Of a DNA stretch of 64,000 nucleotides, positions 26,314 to 34,938 are shown one piece after another. The notes below the pieces were generated by a model. It worked only from the letters and a program-made list of their open reading frames with translations. It was not told the DNA's origin and searched no databases. Location of the stretch: contig SUXE01000004.1 of NCBI GenBank assembly GCA_015061115.1, positions 122,175 to 186,174 of the forward strand. The letters are read 5' to 3'. Both the position numbers and the translations under genes were made by a program. Numbering within the stretch: the first letter of the stretch is position 1; each line of letters begins with the position of its first letter. Source of the DNA: Bacteroidales bacterium (GTDB lineage Bacteria; Bacteroidota; Bacteroidia; Bacteroidales; Paludibacteraceae).

Positions 26314-27497
26314 ATAAAGGTCAACAAGTTTCTTTAATCTATTCTGCAATCACCATTTCACTGGTTGTCGTTGCAGGTGTGATATTCTTTGTGTTGCAGT
26401 CGCACTATGCAGAGAAGATCTATTTCCGTTATTTGGAAGAGAAGGCAATAGCCGTAGCCATGGAGCGTTTTGAAAAAGACGAGTTGAGCGCGGAAAAATA
26501 CCGACGGATAGTGTACAATCGAGAACAAAGCATTCCCACGTCGCGCGAATTATTCATCAATATGCAGAATAGAGCGGAGGCAGAATCCCATCTTGGAGAA
26601 TTTCTCACAAAAAATGAAATTGAAGAACTCACTAACGATAGTATTGTAAGATTCCATAAAGACGGAGAGATCGGATTGGCCCTTGTCTACGACGATAATG
26701 AAGGAGTGTTTGCGGTAGTTGTGTTGAGCCGTAATCCATATATCTCTGAAATAAGCAAAACATTCGGTTACTCACTAGTGTTGTTGGTTTTTGCCACAGG
26801 CATTGTTCTGTTCTTAATTAGCAGACTTTATGCCATAAAAGTTTATAAAAAGATTGACCACAATTATCAGACGGAAAAGCTCTTCGTCAATAATGCATCC
26901 CATGAAATCAACAACCCTCTGACTGCTATTCAAGGAGAGTGTGAGGTGGCTTTGATCAAAACACGTACCGTCGACGAATACAAACAATCGCTTCAGAAAA
27001 TCAGTCTCGAGGCTGAGCAAGTAATAAGCATCATGAAAAATCTGTTGCTCTTCTCTCATACTCGTTCGGAACATTTTGATCCAGACTCATTGAATGAAGT
27101 GAATGTTGGCAATTTTATGCAGTCGTTTGCAGACGATAAGACTAACATAGAAGTCGTAAACAATTTTTCCATAAAAATCAAAGAAGACCTATTGCGTATT
27201 GCGATACGAAACATCATCAGCAATGCCCATAAATATTCAAAACATGAACCTGTCAAAGTCAGCGTGAACAATCGTAAGATAATCATCAACGACAATGGGA
27301 TAGGTATACCAAAGGATGAATTGAAAAATATCACACAACCATTTTATAGGGCATCAAACACATCCGATGCCAAAGGGGCAGGCATAGGTTTAGCATTGTC
27401 GAGAGAAATTCTCAGCAGGTTCAATGTAGATATATCATTCGTATCTGAATTGGGCAGAGGAACGTCGGTCGTCGTGGATTTTGGAAAGATCCGTTAA
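26310..27497 (+). CDS. Membrane sensor histidine kinase
   Basis: 395 residues. Two membrane segments (about 9-29 and 150-172) flank a periplasmic sensor domain of about 120 residues with no known fold signature. The kinase core has the H-box NNASHEINNPLTAIQGE (His198), N-box IRNIISNAHKYS, G1 NDNGIGIP and G2 GAGIGLALS. The H-box follows directly on the second helix without a recognisable HAMP domain. It should phosphorylate the response regulator encoded four bases upstream and report on periplasmic metal. Last gene of this cluster. Confidence 0.93.
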   Translation: MNKGQQVSLIYSAITISLVVVAGVIFFVLQSHYAEKIYFRYLEEKAIAVAMERFEKDELSAEKYRRIVYNREQSIPTSRELFINMQNRAEAESHLGEFLTKNEIEELTNDSIVRFHKDGEIGLALVYDDNEGVFAVVVLSRNPYISEISKTFGYSLVLLVFATGIVLFLISRLYAIKVYKKIDHNYQTEKLFVNNASHEINNPLTAIQGECEVALIKTRTVDEYKQSLQKISLEAEQVISIMKNLLLFSHTRSEHFDPDSLNEVNVGNFMQSFADDKTNIEVVNNFSIKIKEDLLRIAIRNIISNAHKYSKHEPVKVSVNNRKIIINDNGIGIPKDELKNITQPFYRASNTSDAKGAGIGLALSREILSRFNVDISFVSELGRGTSVVVDFGKIR

Positions 27498-27521
27498 GTT
27501 AGAAATAGGATAGATATATTA

Positions 27522-27618
27522 TATTCCGCAACGAAAGTAAATTTTTAGATATTCGTAGCGGAATATACGGTTATTTATTACGCTATGAAACCATATTTTT
27601 ATTGTTCATAGCGAATTA
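27522..27618. repeat. Four alternating copies of a 14-bp motif, forming two hairpins
   Basis: TATTCCGCAACGAA (27522), inverted TTCGTAGCGGAATA (27552), TATTACGCTATGAA (27576), inverted TTCATAGCGAATTA (27605). The copies alternate in orientation and pair two by two. They lie upstream of the truncated DUF4143 ATPase. Confidence 0.7.
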
Positions 27619-27658
27619 AAAGAAGCGTGTTTGTTTGGACGACTTGTATATAATTGCC

Positions 27659-27808
27659 TTATTTCGAATCTATAAGTGAAGGATATAATCCATACAATTC
27701 GGAGAATGACATCACATATATGTAATGACGATGAACCTTAAACACAATGTAAATCTCGTCATCGTCTAAGTATCTAACCGTGATAGTTCTTGTTTTCCAG
27801 TTAATCAT
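27659..27808 (-). CDS. Small open frame, 49 residues, unknown
   Basis: Reads MINWKTRTITVRYLDDDEIY, continues with a hydrophobic and basic stretch (VFKVHRHYIYVMSF) and ends SLIDSK. The composition looks protein-like rather than random (balanced charges, no low complexity). There is no visible promoter match and no relative that I recognise. It lies in the gap between the kinase and the truncated ATPase, where a deletion seems to have happened, so it may be a genuine small gene or a leftover of an inserted sequence. Low confidence. Confidence 0.3.
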   Translation of the reverse strand: MINWKTRTITVRYLDDDEIYIVFKVHRHYIYVMSFSELYGLYPSLIDSK

Positions 27809-28518
27809 CGAATAAAGTTCATCACGGTGTCAGGTTTTACTTGACTCTTTGGTCAACTCATTTCGTGCTGATTTCAAAAAATACAGAAAAAAAACTCGAT
27901 TCAATTCTCATTAACGACGCATGGATGTCAATAGCCGAACAAGGTGTAGGAAAATTTGTCTATTCTCGTGTAAACGGAGATCTAAGGACCGACGTTATCA
28001 AACAGGCGGTTCAAACGTTGATGATGGCAGGATTAGCCAATAGTGTTGTGCATACTTCTGCCAATGGGATACCTCTTGGAGCAGAAGTTGACCGAAAATA
28101 CTGCAGAATAGTCATGTTTGATACTGGTTTTGTGCAACGCCTTTTGAATCTTGACCTTACTCCATACCTAATGGATTCTGATACAAACACAATCAATAAG
28201 GGTGCTATGGCAGAGGTATATGTGGCAGAAGAATTAATAAAATCGATGTCTCCGTACACTCAAACTGAATTACATTGTTGGCATAGAGAAGACAAGCAAG
28301 GAAATTCAGAAATCGACTTTGTTGTAGAGAAAAAGGGACAGATAGTCCCAATAGAAGTGAAATCAGGCACAAAAGGTTCGATGCAGAGTATGCGTTATTT
28401 TATGGATCTAAAAAAAATTTCCAAAGGAATCAGGACCTCGCTTGAAAATTTTGGTTCACTAGGAGACATCGATAACATTCCATTATATGCCATAGGAGAA
28501 TGGATCAACAAAAAGTAG
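27805..28518 (+). pseudogene. Truncated DUF4143-type ATPase (C-terminal part only)
   Basis: The frame is open from 27805 with no ATG near the start (first possible start a TTG at 27841). From about residue 35 onward it matches the C-terminal half of Bacteroidales AAA/DUF4143 ATPases: GKFVYSRVNGD, VVHTSANGIPLGAEV, RIVMFDTGFVQRLL, INKGAMAEVYVAEELI, then the nuclease-like NSEIDFVVEKKGQIVPIEVK and GTKGSMQSMRYF. The whole ATPase half with Walker A and B is missing. The upstream inverted-repeat leader remains, so an internal deletion removed the N-terminal coding region. Expected non-functional, although the C-terminal domain alone could be translated. Confidence 0.75.
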
Positions 28519-28629
28519 ACTGATATTCTATATCTTGTTTGCGTCTCTTTAGTGAATTTTTTCCAGTGTCGATTTTAATATAAAATTAAAAAAATCCCCG
28601 TTTTGAAAATAACATACTGAAAAAGTCGT

Positions 28630-28637
28630 TACTTTTG
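28630..28637 (+). promoter_or_regulatory. -7 promoter element for ilvE
   Basis: TACTTTTG matches TAnnTTTG, 33 bp upstream of the ATG at 28670. It excludes the in-frame start at 28637. Confidence 0.55.
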
Positions 28638-28669
28638 TGCTAAGTAAAGAAATCATAAAATTAGTTATT

Positions 28670-29692
28670 ATGGCTGATACACTTGATTGGTCAAATTTGG
28701 GATTTGGCTATAGAAAGACGGATTACAACGTTCGTTGCTATTGGAGAGATGGCAAATGGGGCGAGATCGAAGTTAGTTCAGAGGAGACATTGAACATCCA
28801 CATGGCTGCCACATGTCTTCACTATGGACAGGAAGCATTTGAAGGTTTGAAGGCTTACAGATGCAAAGATGGTAAGATCCGAGTCTTCCGCCCACAGGCA
28901 AACGCAGAGCGTCTTCAGCATACTTGTAGAGGAATCTTGATGCCTGAACTTCCTACAGAAACATTCCTTGAGATGGTTAAGAAGGTTGTCAAGCTTAACG
29001 AGCGTTTCATTCCACCATACGAGAGCGGTGCATCTTTGTATATTCGTCCGTTGTTCATCGGTATCGGCGCACAGGTAGGTGTACGTCCTGCAACAGAGTA
29101 CCTATGTATGATGTTCGTTACACCAGTAGGTCCATACTTCAAGGGTGGATTTGCAACTACTCCTTACGTTGTGACTCGTAAGTACGACCGTTCTGCTCCT
29201 CTTGGAACAGGTATATATAAAGTAGGTGGTAACTATGCAGCTAGCCTTTTGGCTAACAAGAATGCTCACGATCTTGGTTACTCATGTGAGTTCTATCTTG
29301 ACGCTAAGGAAAAGAAGTATATTGATGAGGCTGGTGCCGCAAACTTCTTCGGTATCAAGAACAACACTTACATCACTCCAAAATCAACATCAATCCTTCC
29401 ATCAATCACTAACAACAGTTTGATGCAGATCGCACGTGATCTTGGTCTGAACGTTGAGCAGAGACCAGTTCCAATTGAGGAACTTGAGACAATGGAGGAG
29501 GCTGGTGCATGTGGTACGGCTGCCGTTATCAGCCCTATATCACGTATCGATGATCCAGATGCTGGTAAGAGCTACGTCATCGCTAAGAATGGAACTCCTG
29601 GTCCTATCAGCGAGAAATTGTACAAGACAATTCGTGGAATCCAGTATGGTGAGATTGAGGACAAGCACGGTTGGGTGATGATCCTTGATTAA
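28670..29692 (+). CDS. ilvE: Branched-chain amino acid aminotransferase
   Basis: 340 residues, the usual length of the class IIa (long) branched-chain aminotransferases. Motifs include DWSNLGFGYRKTDYNV, CLHYGQEAFEGLKAYR, FIPPYESGASLYIRPL, GTGIYKVGGNYAASL with the PLP lysine, and EAGAANFFGI. The enzyme interconverts Val, Leu, Ile and their keto acids using glutamate in the cytoplasm. The start is MADTLDW, placed after the promoter. It is a single-gene unit ended by a terminator. Class is firm. Confidence 0.96.
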   Translation: MADTLDWSNLGFGYRKTDYNVRCYWRDGKWGEIEVSSEETLNIHMAATCLHYGQEAFEGLKAYRCKDGKIRVFRPQANAERLQHTCRGILMPELPTETFLEMVKKVVKLNERFIPPYESGASLYIRPLFIGIGAQVGVRPATEYLCMMFVTPVGPYFKGGFATTPYVVTRKYDRSAPLGTGIYKVGGNYAASLLANKNAHDLGYSCEFYLDAKEKKYIDEAGAANFFGIKNNTYITPKSTSILPSITNNSLMQIARDLGLNVEQRPVPIEELETMEEAGACGTAAVISPISRIDDPDAGKSYVIAKNGTPGPISEKLYKTIRGIQYGEIEDKHGWVMILD

Positions 29693-29705
29693 TTACGATA
29701 CCCGC

Positions 29706-29730
29706 ATAGAGACGCATGGATGTGCGTCTA
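29706..29730. repeat. Dispersed palindrome, GTAGAGACG family
   Basis: ATAGAGACGCATGGATGTGC continuing GTCTA; arms AGACGCA / TGCGTCT. Lies between ilvE and its terminator. Confidence 0.6.
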
Positions 29731-29769
29731 ATATTAAGGTTATACGTAAATTCAAAAAGATATATTATG

Positions 29770-29810
29770 TAGGGGCAGGTTTTAGCGACTTGCCCCTATA
29801 TTTTTTTTGA
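29770..29810 (+). terminator. Rho-independent terminator after ilvE
   Basis: TAGGGGCA / TGCCCCTA stem, then TATTTTTTTT. Confidence 0.88.
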
Positions 29811-29890
29811 AGAATAATGTTTGTGTAAAAAATAATGTTGTATCTTTATGGAAAATCTCAAAAATAATTTGGATTTGTTTAAAATCATTG

Positions 29891-29898
29891 TAAATTTG
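29891..29898 (+). promoter_or_regulatory. -7 promoter element for the Fur-family gene
   Basis: TAAATTTG matches TAnnTTTG, 23 bp upstream of the GTG start. A weaker TATCTTTA lies at 29841. Confidence 0.4.
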
Positions 29899-29921
29899 TA
29901 ATCATATCAAATCGTATTCGC

Positions 29922-30359
29922 GTGAGAGCTGAAGATTACATATCGAAATTTGGAATTAAGCCGTCAGTTCAGAGAGTGGCGGTGATGAAATATCTGTTGA
30001 CGCATAAGACGCATCCAACAGTGGAAGAAATCTACGATGCCCTTCATGATGAGATAACCACGCTCTCCAAAACCACAATCTACAACACTTTGAAACTATT
30101 TGTGGAGAAGGGTGCGGCGGCTCAGCTTAACATTGAGGACAAGTGTGTGCATTTCGACGGAGACATTTCTACTCATGCTCATTTCATGTGTCAGCGTTGC
30201 GGAACTATTTACGATATATTCCCTTCAAAAATGCCTATTATTGAGGATTTCGCTTCATTACAGTTCGGCGCGCATAACGTGCAGAACGTACAGCTTAATC
30301 TTACTGGCATTTGTGAAAAGTGCATGAAAAACAAAAATAAAGAATCAAAACAGAAATAA
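29922..30359 (+). CDS. Fur-family transcriptional regulator (PerR-like)
   Basis: 145 residues with a GTG start. The N-terminal winged helix (KPSVQRVAVMKYLLTHKTHPTVEEIYDAL ... TTIYNTLKLF) and C-terminal dimer domain are of Fur type. Structural zinc ligands are visible as CQRC (in HAHFMCQRCGTIYDI) and CEKC near the end. PerR members sense peroxide by metal-catalysed oxidation of His ligands and repress defence genes. The flavodiiron gene starts 17 bp downstream and rubrerythrin follows, so a PerR role is more likely than iron uptake control. This is inferred from context; the sequence alone does not distinguish PerR from Fur. Confidence 0.88.
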   Translation: MRAEDYISKFGIKPSVQRVAVMKYLLTHKTHPTVEEIYDALHDEITTLSKTTIYNTLKLFVEKGAAAQLNIEDKCVHFDGDISTHAHFMCQRCGTIYDIFPSKMPIIEDFASLQFGAHNVQNVQLNLTGICEKCMKNKNKESKQK

Positions 30360-30376
30360 ATAAAATTATATAGACT

Positions 30377-31537
30377 ATGATGAATGTTTCAGATAACATC
30401 AAGTATGTTGGTGTCGACGATTTGGATATCGATTTGTTCGAGAGCCAATATGTAGTGCCTGAAGGCATGTCGTATAATTCATATGTCATCCTTGATGAAA
30501 AGACTGTTGTGATGGATACAGTCGACGCAAGAAAGACAGACGAGTGGATCAACAATGTGAAAGCCGCACTAGGTGGCAGAAACCTTGATTATATTGTGTG
30601 TTTACACATGGAGCCAGATCATGCTGGTTCGATGATGAAGGCTTTGGAGACATTCCCAACTGCAAAAGTGGTGGGCAATGCGAAGACATTCACTTATATG
30701 GCTCAGTTCTTTGATGTCAATCTTGAAGGTAAAAAAGTAGAGGTGAAAGACGGTGAGTCGTTAAGCCTCGGAAATCATAACCTGACATTTGTGTGCGCTC
30801 CTATGGTGCATTGGCCAGAGGTGATGGTGGCATACGAGAGCAGTGAGAAAGTGTTGTTTGCTGCCGACGCATTTGGAAAGTTTGGAGCGATCTCAAAAGA
30901 TGATGGAGATTGGGCATGTGAGGCGAGACGCTACTATTTCAACATCTGCGGTAAATATGGAGTGCAGGTGCAGTCGTTGTTGAAGAAGGCTGCTGCTCTT
31001 GATATCAAGACTATAGCTCCACTTCACGGTCCAGTGTTGAAGGAGAATCTTGGATACTATATCGATCTTTACAATACATGGAGTTCATACGGTGTTGAAA
31101 GTGAGGGAGTGTTGGTAGCATTCGCGTCGATCCATGGAAATACAAGAAAGGCGGCTGAAAAAATCGCGTCGATCCTTGAAAAACAGGGTGCGAAGAAGGT
31201 TGTAGTGAGCGATCTTAGTCGTGACGATGAAGCGGAAGTGATAGAGGATGCGTTCCGTTATGGCAGAATGATTATAGCCGCTCCTACTTACGATGGAGGT
31301 CTATTCCCTCCAATGGAGAGCTTCCTGTCTCATTTGAAGAGCAAGAACTATCAGAAACGTACCGTAGGAATCATAGAAAACGGTACTTGGGCTCCAATGT
31401 CGGGTAAATTTATGAAGGCTGCACTCGAGGCGATGAAAGATATCAAAATTTGTGAGACGGTGGTGACAATCAAGTCGGCATTGAAGGAGAATCAGGAGGA
31501 TAGCCTTGTTGCGTTGGCAAAAGAGGTGTTGGCTTAA
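30377..31537 (+). CDS. Flavodiiron protein (A-type flavoprotein FprA)
   Basis: 386 residues. The metallo-beta-lactamase-like diiron domain holds the ligands HMEPDHAGS (His77, Glu79, Asp81, His82), later VHWPEVM, FAADAFGKFG and PLHGPVL. The flavodoxin domain (from about residue 245) has FASIHGNTRKAAEK for FMN phosphate and AAPTYDGGLFPPM. The enzyme reduces O2 to water or NO to N2O in the cytoplasm of anaerobes, with electrons usually from rubredoxin. It lies 17 bp after the PerR-like gene and upstream of rubrerythrin, which fits an oxygen-defence operon. Confidence 0.95.
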   Translation: MMNVSDNIKYVGVDDLDIDLFESQYVVPEGMSYNSYVILDEKTVVMDTVDARKTDEWINNVKAALGGRNLDYIVCLHMEPDHAGSMMKALETFPTAKVVGNAKTFTYMAQFFDVNLEGKKVEVKDGESLSLGNHNLTFVCAPMVHWPEVMVAYESSEKVLFAADAFGKFGAISKDDGDWACEARRYYFNICGKYGVQVQSLLKKAAALDIKTIAPLHGPVLKENLGYYIDLYNTWSSYGVESEGVLVAFASIHGNTRKAAEKIASILEKQGAKKVVVSDLSRDDEAEVIEDAFRYGRMIIAAPTYDGGLFPPMESFLSHLKSKNYQKRTVGIIENGTWAPMSGKFMKAALEAMKDIKICETVVTIKSALKENQEDSLVALAKEVLA

Positions 31538-31645
31538 AATTAGAATTTATAAATGCAGATTTCTGCAAAAAAGTGCGGAATGCAGGATTGATGAACCAAC
31601 CTCCGCAATAAAACAAAACAATTCAAAAACTAAAACTAAATTATT

Positions 31646-32194
31646 ATGGCAAAGTTCATTTGTACAGTATGTGGATATGTCCACGAAGGCGACAGCGCAC
31701 CAGAGAGATGTCCACAGTGTAAAGTCCCTGCAAGCAAGTTTAAGGAGCTAGATGAGAATGCAGAAGTCAATTATGCGACAGAGCATGAGTTAGGAGTGGC
31801 AAAGGGTTGTGATCCAGAGATGATCAAGGATCTTAACGCACATTTCACTGGAGAGTGTTCAGAGGTTGGTATGTATTTGGCAATGAGCCGTCAGGCTGAT
31901 CGTGAGGGTTATCCAGAAATTGCTGAGGCATTCAAGCGTTACGCATTTGAGGAGGCTGAGCACGCGGCTAAGTTTGCAGAGCTTCTAGGTGATGTTGTTT
32001 GGGATACAAAGACAAACCTTGAGAAGAGAATGAACGCTGAGGCTGGTGCTTGTGAAGACAAGTTCCGTATCGCAAAGAACGCAAAGGCTCAGAATCTAGA
32101 CGCTATCCACGACACAGTACATGAGATGGCTAAGGATGAGGCACGTCACGGACAGGGCTTCCGTGGCCTATACAACAGATACTTCGGAAAGTAA
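31646..32194 (+). CDS. Rubrerythrin with N-terminal rubredoxin domain (reverse type)
   Basis: 182 residues in reversed order relative to classic rubrerythrin. Residues 1-35 are a rubredoxin-like FeS4 centre ([10 protein letters not shown] and CPQCKVP), followed by a ferritin-like four-helix domain with diiron ligands in [19 protein letters not shown] and [11 protein letters not shown]. It reduces hydrogen peroxide in the cytoplasm. A gap of 108 bp separates it from the flavodiiron gene and no exact -7 element is seen there, so read-through from the perR/fprA promoter is possible. Ended by a strong terminator. Confidence 0.95.
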   Translation: MAKFICTVCGYVHEGDSAPERCPQCKVPASKFKELDENAEVNYATEHELGVAKGCDPEMIKDLNAHFTGECSEVGMYLAMSRQADREGYPEIAEAFKRYAFEEAEHAAKFAELLGDVVWDTKTNLEKRMNAEAGACEDKFRIAKNAKAQNLDAIHDTVHEMAKDEARHGQGFRGLYNRYFGK

Positions 32195-32216
32195 TTTTGT
32201 TGATTAAATACAGAAG

Positions 32217-32249
32217 AAAGGAGACGGCAATCGTGTCGTCTCCTTTTTT
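32217..32249 (+). terminator. Rho-independent terminator after rubrerythrin
   Basis: AAAGGAGACG / CGTCTCCTTT stem with ten-base loop and a run of T. Confidence 0.9.
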
Positions 32250-32607
32250 GTTTGATGAGAAGCTGACAATTAATCAACGTTTCCGCTCATTTTTGTTTGA
32301 AATGTGCAACGGAGAAAATTTGAACAAAAAAGGCGAAAAAATGAAAATAGCACAAACGGCAATTAAGTGTGCATTGAATTCTTGCACAAAGAAAAATGAT
32401 GTGTGCAACGTGACAAAAAAAATTAAAAAATGATCACTTTGCGACTAAAAAAAATCTTCCAAATGCTTTTTTTCTAATTTCGAAAAGGTAAGTTTGTAAT
32501 GTCATCATATGATGAAAAAATGATGAACTGAAAAGAAAAACAGAACAATGTCAAAAAAGCGAAAATTTGAACAATTAATTCGTTTTTGAGACAAGATACA
32601 ATATATT
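32250..32607. other. AT-rich stretch before the XRE-cupin operon, with candidate promoter
   Basis: 358 bp with no credible gene. It holds TAAGTTTG at 32489-32496, an exact TAnnTTTG match, which would give a leader of about 110 nt for the regulator at 32608. The remainder is A-rich. Confidence 0.4.
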
Positions 32608-33165
32608 ATGGGTTTAATAAACGATAAAATCAAACAGTTCAGAGAACAGAAAAATCTGAGCATAGAAGAGTTGGCTGAACGAAGTGGTGTCTCTGTGGAC
32701 GTACTTTCTGCGATAGAGAAAGGCAATGAAACTCCATCATCTGCAGTCATTATAAAAGTGTCGAGAGCATTAGGCTTGCGTGTTGACACATTATTGGAGG
32801 TTGATAGCGTATTAGGCCCTGTGTTTACAAAAGCTGGAGAGGTTCACAATTCTACTAACTTCAGCAATGGAAAGACTTCAAAGCATGATTTTGTCAATTA
32901 CAGTTCTCTTACACAAGGCAGAAGCGACTGTAGAATAAATCCATTCATTGTTGATATCAACGACAATAACCAAACAATGTCGAGCCACGAGGGTGAAGAA
33001 TTTATATATGTGTTGGAGGGAAGCGCGGAAGTGGAATATGGCAACCAAACCTATTCTTTGGAAAAAGGAGACAGCCTATATTTTGATTCTGTTGTGTCAC
33101 ACTGCGTTAAGGCTAAGAATGGTTCAGTGAAATTATTAGCGGTGTTATACTCTCCAATCGATTAA
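32608..33165 (+). CDS. XRE-family regulator with C-terminal cupin domain
   Basis: 185 residues. The N-terminal helix-turn-helix ([33 protein letters not shown]) is of the Cro/CI type. The C-terminal cupin ([20 protein letters not shown] ... [19 protein letters not shown]) is of Cupin_2 type and probably binds a small ligand. This architecture is typical of regulators acting on the gene next door. Here an acyl-CoA ligase starts 4 bp downstream, so the regulator may sense the fatty or aromatic acid used by the ligase. The order and spacing support one operon. Confidence 0.92.
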   Translation: MGLINDKIKQFREQKNLSIEELAERSGVSVDVLSAIEKGNETPSSAVIIKVSRALGLRVDTLLEVDSVLGPVFTKAGEVHNSTNFSNGKTSKHDFVNYSSLTQGRSDCRINPFIVDINDNNQTMSSHEGEEFIYVLEGSAEVEYGNQTYSLEKGDSLYFDSVVSHCVKAKNGSVKLLAVLYSPID

Positions 33166-33169
33166 TATT

Positions 33170-34828
33170 ATGGCATCATCTATACTTTCTGACAACACGA
33201 TCGCTGACTGGTTGGAGAAATGGGCCAATGAGACTCCAGACAAGGAATGTATCATCTACTCCGACAGAGATTTCCGCCTGACATGGAAAGAGACGGACAC
33301 TCGTGTCAATAATATGGCAAAAGGTATGTTGGCGGTCGGAATCAAACCTGGCCATCATGTCGGCATATGGGCGACAAATGTTCCAGACTGGCTGATTGTG
33401 CTTTATGCTTGTGCGAAAATCGGAGCTATTGCGGTTACTGTCAATACTAATTACAAGCAGAACGAACTAGAATATCTTTGTAAGAATGCGGATCTAAATG
33501 CACTGTTTATCATCGACGGTACGTGGGAATCCGATTTCGTGGATATGACATACACGATGCTGCCGGAACTAAAAACGTCGCAGAGAGGACATTTGAGCAG
33601 CGAGAAATTGCCTTTGTTGAAGACGGTGGTGTATATAGGCTCTGAGAAACATCGTGGAATGTACAACACACATGAGTTGCTGCTTTTGGGTGAGATGACA
33701 GCAGACGATGAACTTAAAGCTGCGCGTGCGAATGTGAATTGTCATGATGTTGTCAATATGCAGTATACTTCAGGCACGACAGGTTTTCCTAAGGGTGTTA
33801 TGCTTACTCATCATAATATCACCAATAATGGTTATGCGACGGGAGAGCAGATGGAGTTTACTCAGAACGATAAACTTTGCACTTGTGTGCCTCTGTTCCA
33901 CTGCTTTGGTGTGGTGCTTGCCACAATGGCATGTCTTACTCACGGAGCCACAATGGTGATGGTGGAGAAATTTGATCCGTTGATTGTACTCGCGTCTGTG
34001 CATAAAGAGCGCTGTACGGTGCTTTATGGCGTGCCTACAATGTTCATCGCAGAGCTCAACCATCCAATGTTCAGTATGTTCGACCTTACTTGTCTGCGTA
34101 CTGGTATCATGGCAGGTGCTTTATGTCCTGTGGAGTTGATGAAGCGTGTCGAGAAGGAGATGTTCATGAAGATGACATCTGTATATGGACTTACAGAGAC
34201 GTCTCCAGGAATGACTCATACAAACATTCACGATACATTTGAAAAACGTTGCACAACTGTAGGTGTCGACTATCCTGAAGTGGAGGTCAAGGTGATCAAT
34301 CCTGAAACAGGAAAAGAGTGTGGTGTAGGAGAGCAGGGAGAGATGTGCTGCAAGGGCTACAACTTGATGAAGGGATATTATAAAAACGACGAGGCGACGA
34401 GTGAGACTATCGACGCTAACGGATTCCTTCATTCGGGTGACTTGGGAATCAAGGATGAAGACGGTTACTATCGTATCACAGGCCGTATAAAAGATATGAT
34501 CATTCGTGGAGGAGAGAATATCTATCCACGTGAGATAGAGGAATACTTGTTGAGTATGCCGGGCATCAGAGATGTGCAGGTGGCTGGTATTCCAAGCAAG
34601 AAGTATGGTGAGCAGGTGGGTGCTTTCATCATCAAGCACGACGGTGCTGACATCAAAGAGGAGGATGTGGTAGATTATTGCAAAGGTAAGATTGCTAGAT
34701 TCAAGATACCTAAATATGTATTCTTCATCGATCAGTTCCCATTGACAGGTTCAGGCAAGATCCAGAAGTTTAAGCTTGGAGGCATTGGTCTAGAACTCTG
34801 CAAACAACAAGGCATTGAGGTGATCTAA
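33170..34828 (+). CDS. Acyl-CoA synthetase (AMP-forming, AMP-binding superfamily)
   Basis: 552 residues. The AMP-binding loop is [18 protein letters not shown]; later signatures are [29 protein letters not shown] and [19 protein letters not shown], and the C-terminal lysine is in [13 protein letters not shown]. It adenylates a carboxylic acid with ATP and passes it to CoA. Homologues of this length act on medium or long chain fatty acids, but the substrate is not determinable. It is cytoplasmic, and pairs with the XRE-cupin regulator 4 bp upstream. The gene ends at a bidirectional terminator. Confidence 0.93.
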   Translation: MASSILSDNTIADWLEKWANETPDKECIIYSDRDFRLTWKETDTRVNNMAKGMLAVGIKPGHHVGIWATNVPDWLIVLYACAKIGAIAVTVNTNYKQNELEYLCKNADLNALFIIDGTWESDFVDMTYTMLPELKTSQRGHLSSEKLPLLKTVVYIGSEKHRGMYNTHELLLLGEMTADDELKAARANVNCHDVVNMQYTSGTTGFPKGVMLTHHNITNNGYATGEQMEFTQNDKLCTCVPLFHCFGVVLATMACLTHGATMVMVEKFDPLIVLASVHKERCTVLYGVPTMFIAELNHPMFSMFDLTCLRTGIMAGALCPVELMKRVEKEMFMKMTSVYGLTETSPGMTHTNIHDTFEKRCTTVGVDYPEVEVKVINPETGKECGVGEQGEMCCKGYNLMKGYYKNDEATSETIDANGFLHSGDLGIKDEDGYYRITGRIKDMIIRGGENIYPREIEEYLLSMPGIRDVQVAGIPSKKYGEQVGAFIIKHDGADIKEEDVVDYCKGKIARFKIPKYVFFIDQFPLTGSGKIQKFKLGGIGLELCKQQGIEVI

Positions 34829-34882
34829 CAACTGATAACAAATGCTGGATTTCGCATCGTAAACTAGCATATTGATATAATA

Positions 34883-34910
34883 AAAGGCATGCCGGAAAAG
34901 CATGCCTTTA
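34883..34910. terminator. Bidirectional terminator between the acyl-CoA ligase and GH8 genes
   Basis: AAAGGCATGC / GCATGCCTTT, a 10-bp stem with seven-base loop; A and T runs on both sides serve both converging genes. Confidence 0.85.
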
Positions 34911-34938
34911 TTGTTTGTTTTTGCTTGTGTATTTAGTC

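Noticed and set aside
25621..27497. Regulatory pair belonging to a copper (CusRS) system
   Set aside because: The adjoining pump has the DFG-D-E signature of divalent-cation pumps, so a copper-specific label is not justified.
32197..32433. Plus-strand frame after rubrerythrin (78 codons)
   Set aside because: It begins at the rubrerythrin stop and runs across a strong terminator hairpin; composition is low-complexity and lysine-rich.
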